From contig NC_087072.1 in NCBI RefSeq assembly GCF_026151205.1, positions 18,398,103 to 18,462,102 of the forward strand: DNA of 64,000 bases, in the 5' to 3' direction. This DNA comes from Bolinopsis microptera. Its lineage: Eukaryota > Ctenophora > Tentaculata > Lobata > Bolinopsidae. Both the position numbers and the translations under genes were made by a program. The notes beneath the pieces are model-generated. The model worked only from the letters and a program-made list of their open reading frames with translations, searched no databases and was not told where the DNA came from. Numbering within the stretch: position 1 is the stretch's first letter; each line of letters starts with the position of its first letter. Shown piece by piece: positions 11,348 to 23,835 of this stretch.

Positions 11348-12635
11348 CTGTAAAGAAATAGTATGATAAGGTAGAAATAATAAAATCAAACAGTTCTAAG
11401 ACTAACAATATAGGGAACAACTATACAATGAAATCTGGTTAGGGATAGTAACAGCCACATAGAAGGATAATGGATATACAGTGGAAACTGCGGGAAACTG
11501 CCCAATTAAATGTGAGAAACAACAGTTATAAAACTAAAAAATCAACACAACAAATATTATTCTATTTATACCAGATAATATATTTGAGGACCTAATCAAA
11601 TCAATTCACATCAAATCAAATGACAATGATGGAAAAATGAGACAAATATCATTGCACGTCATCACAAATATTTGTAAACAATTTAAACTAAAATAATAGA
11701 TACAAAAACCCAGTAAACCGTAAAAATGTAATTGATTATGCTTTCCACTACCACATAAATTAATACCATTTTTAAAAGCAACATTGGGATTAGACATAAG
11801 ATATTCATTATCCTTTTGTTTTATTAACATAATTCGTTCCATCAATTCTTACTATATTTAAGTGATATTTCTTTCATTGTAGACTAAACTCAACACTTCC
11901 AATGATGCTCTGGTACAAATGTTTTTAAATCTATGATCAATATGATAGACTTTTCAATTATATTGTGGACACTGACCACTGTCCATATTTCATTGTGAAA
12001 GATATGATCACTGTTCAGAAATCTGTATATTAACAGACATGCAGCTGGCACTGTTGAAAATTAAAATTCTGTTTCTTTTGAAATGCTGTCACAACTTCAG
12101 TGTGGTTCTTATCTTCATAGTACGTTTTGTAGTTGTTAACACTTATTCAGGCTGTGTACATATAATAAAGAAGTTAAAATGGTAACCCTGGATGCATTTT
12201 CATCACACTGCACAGGCAGAAATGGTTAAAACGAATCTGGTTTGTCTGCATTTCAACACCATTTTTCAATTATTATCCCTTTGAACGTAATTATTCAATA
12301 AATAACCATACAACTTCTGCCTCCTTAAAATAATAATTCACAGATAGTTCCAGCAATGGTCATTGTCCAGCTATCTTACTATATATAAAGTGCAAGTGAG
12401 ACGATAAATATATGTGTTTATCCATACCATTTTACTGACACCACCATAGGTGCAGATTTCGTTTTGAGGTGAACTTTTAAGTTCCCGAGAAATCTTCTTA
12501 AGTTTGCTTTTTTTTCTCCTCGGGCACATTCGTAACCTACGGGCCAGGTAAACCTAAACTACATTTTGAGCGTTATGTACGTCGGTATCTGTTGAGGAGC
12601 CAAATCATCTGAAAAGTCCTAAACCTATATTTTGC
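11348..12635. other. Upstream region of the sulfotransferase gene
   Basis: AT-rich, with no coding signal or clear repeat beyond the inferred splice acceptor at 11348. Confidence 0.45.
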
Positions 12636-13120
12636 TCAGGCACGTAGCCAGGATTTTTCTTTGGGGGGGGGGGGGGGGGCTGTCGGCGAGCGAAGCTGCA
12701 AGCTGTGGCAGGGGTCTGGGAAAGCAGCCCCCAGCAAGGTCCAGGGGCGGACCCCATTGGCAGGGGCTAGGGGGGCGCAGCCCCCCGGAAAATTTTTGCG
12801 AAATAGGGTGTTTTAGGCTAAATTGAAAGTTTAATGAATTTACAAAAATGTATGGTTTGGCATAATCATTGCCTACAATCCTGACCTGAGTAATTTCCCC
12901 CTTTGAGACTTTATTTTGGGTTGAAAATTGAGTTTATCGAGAGGAAGTGAAAAATCTCTGGTTCAAATTTGGATTTGAAGCCAAGTTTAATTTTTTCTAT
13001 TGAGGTCAATTTTTTGTGCAGAAAGCGCTCGATTTTAGGGGACAAAATTTAAGTTTGCTTTTAATTTTTAAGGCCCTGTCGGCACCTGAAATCAACGAAA
13101 TCTGCAGGGGTGGACATCAC
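12636..13120. mobile_element. Remnant of a G-rich repeat element
   Basis: The stretch from GGCACGTAGCCAGGATTTTT (12639) runs through poly-G (12662-12680) and the GGGGCGGACCCC / GGGGGGCGCAGCCCCCC blocks (12743-12787). This layout is typical of G-rich dispersed elements in invertebrate genomes. Weak inverted similarity links GCAGATTTCGTTTTGAGGTG near 12451 with the complement of CACCTGAAATCAACGAAATC near 13085, which may be its degraded termini. Boundaries are uncertain, and no protein-coding capacity is seen. The open frame at 12632-12826 is a by-product of the G-runs. Confidence 0.4.
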
Positions 13121-13343
13121 AGCATCAACTTTGATGCGACTTTCCGCAAAAACTGTAAAAGATATACAACTGTTTGATTTAAAGACCCAAGGGCCACCCT
13201 TAAGGGCTTTGAAACCGGTTTATTGAGTACAATATAATATATAAATAAACTGCAATCGTAACATTCATGTCGATACTAACTGAAATAATATAATCTGTAA
13301 TTAAAATAGTAATACTTACTGTCACTTAATTAAGATATATGAT

Positions 13344-13384
13344 ATAAATGAAATGAAAATGAAAATGAAAATGAAATGAAATAA
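13344..13384. repeat. (AAATG)n microsatellite
   Basis: Short imperfect array of ATGAA/ATGAAA units. Confidence 0.75.
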
Positions 13385-14847
13385 AGCATTTTTATCCCGC
13401 TTATATCAACAATCCAAATAAAAATAAAGATTGCCGATGTCAAAGCAGCTGGCCTATGAATATACCCCAAACTAAGATATTCAGTTAATGAGTATGATAT
13501 AAAAAATCCAAAAAAAAATAACTTATTGACATTAAAAGTTAGTATAGCAACAGTTAAAAACAACTTAAGGGGGCATACACCAAACCTGTCCAGACCAAAT
13601 GACCTCATAGGCAGTTCAGTGACCTTCTAGCGCACCGTTTCCACACAAAAAAAATCATTTTGAGAATACCTATTTTTGTAATCGACCATTTCCTGGTTAA
13701 GAGTGCAATTTTCGGAAAAAATAATTTTTTGATCGAGATGCTATAAGTTAATCATTTCTTGCGGTATCGGGTTGAAATTTTGCTCCCCGTTTATTCACAT
13801 CTATTTCAAGGTGTGTGTAAAATCTTGATATCGTATCTAAAAAGGCTGGTGTGTTATAAATTTTTAAAGTCAAAAAGCTTAAATTGTCCTTTTCAAGCTT
13901 ATTTTAACCAATAAGTCAGTCAGGGAAGATTGGATTGATTTGATGCTTGACATGAACTTTTTCTCTGAATTCTGGCGCGGTTTTTGATGCCCTCAAAAAT
14001 GTTTTTACTCATTTATCTTCAGATCTATTGGACCTCAAAGCCAAACAACAAATTTAGGCACATTTTTCGTTTTTAATATTTACTGATTTTTCTAAAATTT
14101 TGATAGGAATGTGCTAGTGACTTTTTGAAGGGCGCAAAATAACCGCAACTAGCACATTTATGTATGAGTTATGAACAACAAAACACCCTAAAATGCTTCC
14201 CTTTGGAGTTATGGGAGAAAATGTGATTTTTTGGCTTTGCAGGGATGAGGGGCAGGGATGAGGTTGTATGAGACTCCTGATAGCTGAATCTCCCGTTTGG
14301 TGCCAAGCTGCCATATTAGCACTTTCTTCTTCCATGTGCTGTAATCAGCGCTGTCGTCTAAAACTGGTATCTCACGAAGACTCATAGTTATAGTTCGACT
14401 AAAAAAACTCTAAAACTGTCTCTCAAATTAGTCTCTAAATTAGTCTCTAAATTGTAGTCTAAATAACACACAAACAAAGTGCCACTGTCAGGTCGTTGCG
14501 TAGAACGTTTTCCGACTTCCTGCTATCACTGTTAGATGGCCTCTAGTTGAACAATAAAACCCGTATTTGTCGTATGTACAAAACCTGTAAAACAAAATAC
14601 TTTATTACATAATAGAATAACTTTACCACCAAATTAAACCAATTCCAAATAAATACCTAATAACTAAACATTATAAATACTTACCGATTGGACGGTAGTG
14701 TGCTGCCAATGTTCCACTCCTCCCCAGTCCAATCGGTTATCCTTCTTTGCTTGTCATTGCTAGAAAAGGTAAACACGGTTAGAAGTATTCTGTCACGAAA
14801 GAGAGAGAAAAGTGTGAACAGTAATAACACTACGATCAGTCCACGAG
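13385..14847. other. Non-coding region with two perfect hairpins
   Basis: No gene recognised. There are two short perfect inverted repeats: AATGTGCTAGT at 14108-14118 with its complement at 14148-14158, and ACCGATTGGAC at 14683-14693 with its complement at 14727-14737. The run TTAGTCTCTAAA is repeated in tandem near 14425-14455. This is probably decayed transposon sequence. Confidence 0.4.
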
Positions 14848-16140
14848 TACACATTGGCTAATAAATTACATGTTAACGCCAAGAAAAGTTGCTATATAGA
14901 ATTCAATACAGCTAAAAGAAAACTTGATGATCAATCTTTATTAATTGAAAATAGACTTTACCTCAATGGCCTACCTCTCTCAAAGGTGCAGGAAACGAAA
15001 TTCCTGGGAGTAATTGTCGACGAAGGCCTAACTTTCAATCCCTATAGAGACAAACTAGTTAGAAAACTCTCATCCTGTTCTGGGAGGCTATACATGATTA
15101 AGGATAAAATTCCATCATCTATCCATAAGGACCTGTACCACACACTGTTTGAAAGTCACCTATCTTATGGCATTACCGTTTGGGGAGGTCCAAGTAATAA
15201 TAAACTTCAACCACTATTTGTAGCCCAGAAAAAGTGTGTTCGTATCATGTTTGGTGACAAAAAAGCATACCTTGATAAATTTATGACATGTGCTAGGACT
15301 AGACCTATCAGTGAACAGAAACTTACTAGCAAATTCTTTGAGAGAGAGCACACCAAGCCAATTTTTGCCCGTCAATCACTCATGACATTGCATAATTTAT
15401 ACGCGTATCACTGCTGCAATGAACTTTTTAAAGTCTTTAAGTATCGAACACCAATTGCACTATTTGAACTTTTCTGTTTGTCTAAAAGACCCGGCAAAGA
15501 AACTCTTCTTTTAACAACCATGCCCTCAAACAGTTTCGTTTACAAATCTAGTTGCCTTTGGAATTCATTCCGTCAGATGTTGGCACTGAACGACCTTGAA
15601 ATCACTCATGGTGTATTTAAATCAAAGGTAAAAAAAGTCATTCTCTCGTCTCAGGGTAAAGGTGACAAGAATACCTGGGCCCCTTTGGCAAACTTTCTGA
15701 ACTCAGGCAGCTTGAACAACTAAATTTGAAAAAGTAAAACTTCTTGTCTGAATGAACTATTAGAACCTCAAGAAGCTGATCCGCATGTCTCCGCTACTAA
15801 AATGTTTAATGAGCCCAATCACTCATCACTTAACAGTTTAATCTTCAAAGTGAGTTGTACAATCTAGGTTGTTTTAAGTAGCTGTTGATAGTGTAAAACA
15901 GGAGTGACTTGATCGTTTTCATAACTTCGATTTACAATTTGTACCATAATAAAACTAGCACTGCCATGGGGTTCAAAAAGGGTCATTGTAAGCCTCCAGC
16001 GTAATGGTCCTAAGTCTCTGCCCCATGCAGTGCCTGTCAGCATCAGCTAACAGAATAGCCCTAACATAACGATCAAGCCACAAATTAGGTTCTATAATGA
16101 TTTAATATTGTTGAATAAAGAGATTTGAATATAATATTTG
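14848..16140 (+). mobile_element. 5'-truncated non-LTR retrotransposon (LINE copy 1)
   Basis: The open frame 14854-15723 encodes only the C-terminal part of a LINE reverse transcriptase. It covers the thumb region (KLHVNAKKSCYIEF, KFLGVIVDEGLTF) and the typical post-RT region (LYHTLFESHLSYGITVWGG, CVRIMFGDKKAYL). It aligns along its length with the C-terminal half of the RT at 22150-23718, so both belong to one CR1/Jockey-like family. The endonuclease and the catalytic FADD box are missing, as expected for a 5'-truncated insertion. The 3' UTR runs to about 16140 and ends in an AT-rich stretch with a duplicated ATTTGTTTTATTCTGA. Confidence 0.85.
14854..15723 (+). pseudogene. Reverse transcriptase C-terminal fragment (LINE copy 1)
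   Basis: 289 codons, still open to its natural stop, but without the polymerase active site. It is non-functional as a reverse transcriptase. The first residues (MA) are fortuitous, since the frame simply starts at the truncation point. Confidence 0.85.
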
Positions 16141-16403
16141 TTTTATTCTGAAAAATATTTGTTTTATTCTGATATCATTGCATATAATAGTGAAACAAAT
16201 TTTTAGTGAAACAAATTCAAAATTTTATCCTTTATTTTACAATCATAATAAAATAATATTTATAAGCCTCCATTTTGAAAGTTTCAAATTTTAGTGTATC
16301 GGCCATATCCATTATATTTCTATTTAAGATTAAATTTTATGTTTTAATCAATAACTGGCCGCCAAAGCCGCAAATTCTTGAAAACAGGATTAACTTGATA
16401 ATA

Positions 16404-19115
16404 TGAAATTTGACGGATGTTGATTTGATTTGAAACTTTTACAAAATAGCAAGTATACAAATGTACAGCAATTCGAACAACATATAAAATGGGCCGAAAT
16501 GTATAAATGCTAAAAAGCGTGGGTCAGTGAAACAAGTACAGAGGACAACTTTCAGAACAGGAGTTTTTTGGCCGCCCAAAGTCTCAATAACATCACCTCC
16601 ACCTAGTAATAAAATTATGGAATGTGAAAAGTGTGAAACAATCAAATAATAATGTATGTATATAATATAATTGTCTCTCAAATACAGATAACGTCCGTTA
16701 ACTCTTAAAATACCCCTACAAGTACATATTATACTGATCTGTGTCCGAGAAACATGAATTACGTCATCATGGTGCCTTCTTAACCCGGCTACAGACCTTC
16801 CCGTTACGGATATAGTGGTCGAGATGAGTCTGTTCAGCCCTCTTCTTCTTCAGGTCAGTTACCACGTTCTTCCTTGCTGCACGCTCTTCACTGGATCTAT
16901 CAGAGTATCAGGACAGATCCATACATCTTTGTGTGCATCAGCCATCTTCAGTCTCCCTGTTTTCATCAGAATCTGATGAACTGCTGTTGAGCTTGGAACG
17001 GTGATCTTGACTGGTCGGATAGCCGTGATACCTGGCCTTTTCCAGCCGACTCTAGTCGCTTCAAAATGAGGTTTCTCCCCGATCTCCTCCAATAGTGCGG
17101 TTACCAGAGCTGGAAGCTGTTCTTCATCCTCTTCTTTCAGTCCAAACACTATCAGATTCTTGCTCCAGTCCTCCTCTGCAGCCACACTCTTCATTACATT
17201 CTTCAGAATTTTACTGTTGCAGACCACGCCACTTGTGCTATTCTTTTGTACAGCTGCACTGTAGCTCTTAATCCCTGTCTCCACCGTTGTTTGTACTGTC
17301 TCTTCAACTGACGTCTTAAAAAACTGTAGTTGTTCGTCCTTCTGCACTAGCAACTGGTCCTGCAGCCTGACCATCTTTTCCTTGTCTGCTAGTGCTTCCG
17401 TCTTGAGGCACTCAACGATTTCCATCATAGCGCTCATCTGAATACTCTGCCGTCGTACGAGGTCTGCTGCTTGCATAACCCAGTTTGCCATATACCTTTT
17501 ATAGATAGACGGAGACATGAGTATTTCCTGGTCCATATCTCCACGAATTTCGAAGTTTTCTAATTTCAGTTCTCTTGCCATCGAAGTAAACCATCTATCA
17601 GCACAGCCCTCTACATCTTCCTTTTCTTCGTAGTTGAAATCCTTGATTTTCTTCTGGGATCGGGTCAAATTCAGATCATCCTCCATGGTGTACTTGTATA
17701 ATAATGTACAAGTACACACGCAAAGGCTAACTACGCGGTAGCAGCAAACTGAACTTATCGCTAAGTTACAAAAGATAAGAGAGCTCGATAATTGCAACGT
17801 AAGCTACACACACCACACACAACAGTACAGGGTCATACCTCAATACCAAATTATTATAGGGCACAAGAACGAATTTGTTTACAATTATCAAAATTTGTTG
17901 AGCCCAGCAGCTTACTTCCTTTCCTCTCTTCCCCCGTCGTCTGGAGCGTGTGATTTTTGTTGATATCCGAGCTCTTATTTTTATCTTTTGGTTAACTTTC
18001 TGTGATTGGACTCGGTATTTTCGTCCCAGCCGAGTGGGACGATGCTTGCTCGCCAGTTAAGCTATACTGTAGATGACACTAATTTCTACAAACCACAAAA
18101 TATTAAATATAAAATGTGTCCAGTATGGCGCAAATGCATAATTTGATAATTTCTTGACGCCGTCGTCGGGGTGAAAGTTATCTGAACCAACTGCATGCCC
18201 CTACGATTGCGGACCACTGGTGAGCAAGCATTTGTTTGTTGTTTAGTTGTGTTGAAAGGGAACATTACTTGATTAATTCATCCATTCGGATTTTAATAAC
18301 GATGAGCTATGATATACCGTTCATCTTAGACTATTGGATCAATCTTATTATATGATTAGATTTTATAAACGGACTTGGCACACAAAAGATTATAATGCGG
18401 AGGTTGACTGGCTCTTCTATAATAAATACGACACTTCAATTTACAGAATGCTTGCTAGAGATAAGACAAAATATTATCAGACTATACATGCAGCATTACA
18501 TACATGAGTAACTGGTGGATAAGCCTTCGGTAAAAACGGATCCGGAAAAGTCAATGCGGCACTCGGATCTTTGGTATTGTCGTCGGTATATTGTCCATTA
18601 TCTACGTTCTGCTTTCGTAGTTTAAACAATAGTGAGTTCTAAATATACAGCTTTAAACCGATTAACTATGAATGAATGAAATACGTGACAATCCGCACTC
18701 TTATAATCCAAAAGCATGAGTAACTCGTAGTGATGTATGATTTCTAGAAACTTTAAATTAATTTTGGCGCTCACAGGTCCTCGTGAATATGTGATCGCCG
18801 CATAAGGTTCTGTAAATGCGCAGGGCACCTTCAAGCTTAAATTATTCACCTTACTGAGTAGTAGAGGCAGTCAACCAACGTGCGGCTTTATTTTTATGAT
18901 ATGATATGTTTTGATTGTTATATTATATATTAACATATCAATATTATTATTATTAATAAATACCAAAATTTAAATTTATTTTCCTATAAAAAAATTTGTT
19001 TTCCTACTCGTCTAAATTTCTTCGAAGTAGCGCGCGCCGCTTTCTTCTCGAAATGTTATTGGCAAGTGCTACGAAGTAGTGCGCGCCGGGCCAAATCATT
19101 AATAATGGTCAAATA
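16404..19115 (-). mobile_element. LINE insertion carrying ORF1 but no reverse transcriptase (in the left arm)
   Basis: An interruption of about 2.7 kb in the left arm, with ATAATAT at both junctions as a possible short target duplication. On the minus strand it holds a 5' region (above 17800), an ORF1 (16767-17686) and a short AT-rich 3' part ending near GTTTCAAATCAAATCAA. No EN or RT sequence is present between ORF1 and the 3' end, so ORF2 has been lost or this is a non-autonomous derivative. The stretch 17800-19115 has no clear gene; it includes GC-rich blocks with a repeated CGAAGTAGCGCGCGCCG-like motif (19027 and 19073). Confidence 0.65.
16767..17686 (-). pseudogene. LINE ORF1 (RNA-binding chaperone-like protein), frameshifted
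   Basis: Starts at ATG 17686 (MEDDLNLTRSQKK). It has a predicted coiled coil in the middle (ADKEKMVRLQDQLLVQKDEQ) and then the ORF1 RRM-like part (NLIVFGLKEEDEEQ, RVGWKRPG, RPVKITVPS). Near 16899-16908 an 8-bp insertion, apparently a local duplication around CTGAT, shifts the frame. The normal tail RSSEERAARKNVVTDL with HYIRNGK continues in the next frame to a stop at 16767, while the original frame ends at 16859. Residues upstream of MEDD in the longer open frame are probably 5' UTR. The product would bind element RNA; this copy is broken. Confidence 0.75.
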
Positions 19116-19216
19116 TAATATATACGACTTAGTAAATTTAAAACTATCCGTGGTTTTAAAAATAAATTATAATTTTAATTATACCTAAATCCAGAGCCAG
19201 CTTTGTGACATTTACT

Positions 19217-19697
19217 TATTAAATCAAAGTTCTAAACAAGGGATAGTTAAAAAACAACGCCCAAGTCTAATCTTTCCCTAAAACAAAAACTAAAAATAAA
19301 GAACTTCATTGCAATTTCCGCCAATATCTCTTGTCATAACTCAAATTACGAAGATAATGCAGGTCAAAGATATTATTCAAATAAAGATTTCTTTTACATA
19401 CATAATGCACAATCAGCGAGAATAGATTGCTTTGGGATCTTCTTCTTCTCCCTTACCTGGGGACCTCAGGCTATTATGTTCATAAACAAATAGAGATTAG
19501 GCGGAATGACAGGCTGAGCGCGGCTCAGTAACTTCTCCCTGGTAAGTCCAGTGTATCGATGGCAAAAATGAGGGAAGAAAACGCTGGTCCGTCAATAGGA
19601 CCCCGCAAAACATGTCCTAACATTCTCCACCGACTACGGGCCACTTTTTCTGACAATGGCTCAGCATTGCAGCGTTTATACAAGTTTTTGTTGGAGA
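19217..19697 (-). mobile_element. Short 5'-truncated LINE insertion with target site duplication
   Basis: A 481-bp insertion in the left arm, flanked by TGACATTTACT on both sides (19206-19216 and 19698-19708). The duplication may extend into ATTAAATCA, giving about 20 bp. The right arm has this site once and without the insert. On the minus strand it encodes SEKVARSRWRMLGHVLRG, the hallmark C-terminal motif of many LINE reverse transcriptases. This is a different family from LINE copies 1 and 4. Confidence 0.8.
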
Positions 19698-20107
19698 TGA
19701 CATTTACTATTAAATCATAATAAATCGTTAATTCTAAATATTTACAACGCAATATTTAATTAATTGTTAATCTATAAACAAGCGTACTCCATACCAGCCC
19801 CTACACGCATCAATTCTTATGCGGCGTGGCCCAAGCCGCGCACGCACGAATTATTTTATACTTTTTGCTTTTTAATAAATATCGTGTCAATGTGTATGGT
19901 GTACGTCTGTCGTCTAAATGTTCATGTTTTGTGTAAACTGAATCCAATTGAGACTAGTGACGAGGATAAGGACCCAAGTGCCTATACGGTTTTTTCGGAC
20001 CCCTGTGGACCACTACTCTTGAAATTGCTCTTCAACATTGAACATTTATATCCATATATTAACTGTTATACAATATACTACTTCATTTGGCAATTATTAT
20101 CATTGAT

Positions 20108-21805
20108 TGAAATAAATTTTCGTGCACATACAGAATGAATGGTTAATAATTTAATATATATGTAGACCAAGGTCTGTGCACGGGATGCTTCCTGGAAGAA
20201 TCCAGTTCTTTTAGCGGGGCACCCTACCTAAAGCCAAATTGAGATATAATAATCATATTCCTAAGAAATAATCAGAAATCGAAGACCAATCAAATAATAT
20301 GATATATAGGAGTAGTAACCATATTTACTATGCAAAATGCCCCAACCACATAGTGTAAATTTATATAGAATTCAAATTCCATATCATCATTAAACCTCAA
20401 TAGTCAATATAATAGCCCAAGCAAAATTAAATAACTTCTTATATACCTTACTGTCATACTACAAATTGATTAAACATTTGAAATCTGTTAACCAGAGAAT
20501 AAATTTCTAAACCTAATGCAAGTGAAATAATTTAGATGCAATAATGAATGCCTAATGTGAGTATCATCTGTCAATGTCCTTGTAAAACAGTCTGTACAAG
20601 AGATAAGAGTAACTAATATAGAAGAAAAAACAGGAAGTTGTCGTCTGTTGAAAAATAAATTAAATATCTAGAACATAAATTAGAATATAAAATAACATTC
20701 AGTCAATGTGTCGTCAATAAACTGTACAATTATCAAATGTTAAAACTGGGTGATACAGTCACCAAAAATAAATACTAAGTATGATAAGTTAATAAATTAA
20801 ATGTGGTCTATAAAACTACCACTACGTATAATAGGTCAATAAATTAAAAGTGGTTTATAAAACTACCACTGTGCGAATCCCTTCTCCAGTTAAAACATGT
20901 CAGTCATGTGCAAAATCAATCAGAATGGTAAGGTGGTCAAAAAGGGAATATCCTTTCGACATAAATTATATATGCCTCAGATTTAAAAGAATTAGAAGAT
21001 ACTTAGTTATCGTCGACTATGATTGCAGTGTAAAATTTGTCATATGAATTGTCGACGGTGTAATTAGGGTCTGTTGTTATAGATGAGAGTAGCTGTTTCT
21101 TATACGAATCACTTAAGCTTTTAACATCGGGCAGATTTCGTAGATCTGTTGGAACATTATTCCAACATTTTGCCCCCAAGTATTGAAAGTTTTTATGGGA
21201 TGTTGATCTATTAACATATAGGTTGCAGCTTTCGCCGCTCCTACTACCTCCTGATATGTAACTAAATTTGTTCATAAAGTTTGTAGGACAATTGTCATGG
21301 ATGATTCTAAACATATAATTTGACAGATGGAGTTGTTGTCTAAGATGGAGTGGTAACCATTTCATGTCTCTATAAACATTAAGGCTGCTCTCTGTTTGTG
21401 GAACGTTGAGAGCTATTTTGGCTACCTTTTTGTACAGAGTGTCAAGTTCAGCAAGTTTTGTCTTGCCAGCTCTACAATAGATCGTGTCTAAATAATCGAA
21501 TTGTGGCAACATGAGTGCATTGGCAAACATTTTCCTATATTTAATGGGTAGCAGTGCTTTGCTTCTATACATGGCACCAATTCTCTTCATGACCTTCCTA
21601 ATAATATAATCTACATGGCTTTTGAAGTTTAATTTACTATCTAGAATGAGGCCAAGATATTTTGTCTCTTTGCACTCCTTGATTGTGAAAGTTACCTCAT
21701 TACATTCAATGGTTAATTCATCATGTTGATCAACAGAATCAAACAATAGGAATTCAGTCTTCTTTTCATTGAGTGATAATTTATTAACACTGAGCCATTT
21801 AAAGA
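20108..21805 (-). mobile_element. 5'-truncated LINE insertion (LINE copy 3) in the left arm
   Basis: A 1.7-kb interruption of the left arm with ATCATT at both junctions (near 20100 and 21807), a plausible short target duplication. The minus-strand open frame covers the RT C-terminus (SVNKLSLNEKKTEFLLF, KYLGLILDSKLNFKSH, MLPQFDYLDTIYC, RDMKWLPLHLR). The 0.9 kb after the stop (20108-21002) is 3' UTR or unannotated AT-rich sequence. The family differs from LINE copy 1. Confidence 0.8.
21003..21805 (-). pseudogene. Reverse transcriptase C-terminal fragment (LINE copy 3)
   Basis: Open to its natural stop, but it begins after the catalytic box, so it cannot act as a polymerase. The open frame extends upstream to 21896, but those first 30 or so codons are fold-back arm sequence rather than LINE. 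Confidence 0.85.
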
Positions 21806-22137
21806 TCATCATTAATCTAACTGTCTTGCTGAGGGGGAGAAGTAAACGCTTTACATTCAAATACTTACAACATACAAAATCCAAAACCATCAACACGGTT
21901 AGTTAATATCATGTCATGGACAATTTAGTATAAATCTATTTCCTAGTAATATCTTCACATTTGCTTTATTTTAATAATACAATGAAGTACAGTAGGATAC
22001 ATTTCGAAAAAGGAAAGGTTGGTCCAATTATTAACAAAAGTCCATCAGGGACTCCGTGGAGTCGAAAAAGGTACACGGCCGCTGTCTGGTGCTGCTAGGC
22101 ATTTATTGATCAAGATGTTTTGTTGTATTGGTTTATA

Positions 22138-23835
22138 TGTACACTACAATTTTTGGGTTATTGTGTTGTTATTATTACTCCTTTACTCACTGTACTGTAT
22201 AACGAATGTATGAAAGATGGCATATTTCCAGATGACCTTAAAGTTGGAAGGATTAGTCCCATTTACAAGAAAGATAACCAGGAACTCCTTGAAAACTATA
22301 GACCTGTATCAACGCTAGCTGTGTTTGGTAAAATATTTGAAAAGATTATATTCAATAGATTATACAGCTTCTTTCATTCACAGAACTCCTTATATGAAAA
22401 CCAGTACGGATTCCGTAAAAATCACTCGACCAGTTATGCCCTAAATTACTCAGTGAACCACGTAGAATCTTGCCTCAAGAAAAAACAACACGTTCTTGGA
22501 ATATTTATTGATCTTAGTAAAGCCTTTGATACAATATCACATGAAAAGTTACTGCATAAGTTAGAAAATTATGGAATCCGTGGAAATGCAAATAACCTTA
22601 TAGCAAGTTACCTGTCGAACAGATACCAGTATGTCTCGGTATTAGGTGAAGAATCCGAGAAACTTCCAGTAGTCTATGGAGTGCCGCAGGGGAGCTGTCT
22701 TGGTCCCTTACTTTTTATTATTTATATTAATGACATCCGTAACTCATCAATTATAGGAAAGTTTATACTATTTGCCGACGACACTAACATATTTATAGAA
22801 GACACATGTGTCAAAAGACTATACGAAAAAGGAAATGAAGTTCTATCATTTGTGTACAAGTATATGAAACTAAACTTATTACATATTAACATTAAGAAAT
22901 GTTGTTTTATTCATTTTAAACCCTCACGGGCCAAAGAGGAAGTAGAAAATGACGAGAACATACTAACTTTAAATAATGTAGTTATTAAAAGAGTTCAAGA
23001 AGCTAAATTTCTAGGCGTTATTATTGACGACCAACTTAACTGGAAATCACATACGCAGTCACTTAACTCAAAACTTAAATGCGAAGTAGGAAAGCTGTGC
23101 AGAATACGACACATTGTCCCAAAGCAGTATTATAAGGATTTATATCATACTCTATTTGAATCACACTTAGGATTTGGAATATCTGTGTGGGGTGGTATTA
23201 GCAATAACCGACTTGAACCTATCTTTAAAACACAGAAAAAGTGTATAAGAATTCTGTTTGGGGATAGAGAAGCTTACCTAGAGAAGTTTAAAACGTGTGC
23301 CCGAACACGACCTGTTGATAAGCAAAGACTGGGGGTGGACTTTTACCAAAAAGAACACTCCAAGCCCTTGTTTAAAACCCACAGGTTGTTGACGGTCCAC
23401 AATCTGTACAAGTACACTTGTCTCTTAGAACTATTCAAAATTAATAAGTTAGAGGAACCATTATCACTGTACTCATCATTTAACAGGTCACCACGACGAG
23501 AGGATTATTTCATTACATCACAACCATCCTCACAATTCATCTACCAATCATCCTACATGTGGAACAGCTGTCGACAAACATCAAGTAAGATAAGTTTTAA
23601 TACTCCGACAAACGGGTTTAAGAATATATTGAAAATTGCCTTACGAGAATTGCAATTCAAGCATGATACACTTGATTGGTGTGAGCTTAATTTTGCCACA
23701 AATGAGCTCAAGTTCTGATTTATGTGAGTTACTAAAATGACCATATATCTTTTCTCACACATATAACCACTGCACTCCAACCAAAAACATTACTTACACC
23801 ATACTCCACAAATGATATATATATATATTTATACA
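22138..23835 (+). mobile_element. Non-LTR retrotransposon with intact RT domain (LINE copy 4), in the loop of the fold-back element
   Basis: Begins next to the inner edge of the left arm and is truncated before the endonuclease. It contains the full RT and post-RT regions, then a 3' region that probably ends at the (AT)n tract near 23815-23832. The remaining loop sequence 23836-24288 is AT-rich with a GCGCGCGCGCG run at 24050 and no gene. Confidence 0.75.
22150..23718 (+). pseudogene. LINE reverse transcriptase, endonuclease missing
   Basis: About 520 codons without internal stops. The polymerase motifs are complete: YRPVSTLAVFGKIFEKII, QYGFRKNHST, FIDLSKAFDTISH (first catalytic Asp), GVPQGSCLGPLLF and FADDTN (catalytic Asp pair). 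The C-terminal region (LYHTLFESHLGFGISVWGG) matches LINE copy 1. No apurinic-type endonuclease or ORF1 lies upstream, so it is a truncated copy despite the open frame. The open frame extends to 22120, but its first dozen or so codons lie in arm sequence. Confidence 0.88.

Noticed and set aside
12632-12826. Glycine-rich open frame
   Set aside because: Produced by the poly-G and G/C-rich remnant of a repeat element.
21806-21896. First 30 or so codons of the minus-strand RT frame
   Set aside because: The same sequence occurs in the opposite arm of the fold-back element without an RT, so it is arm sequence that happens to be in frame.
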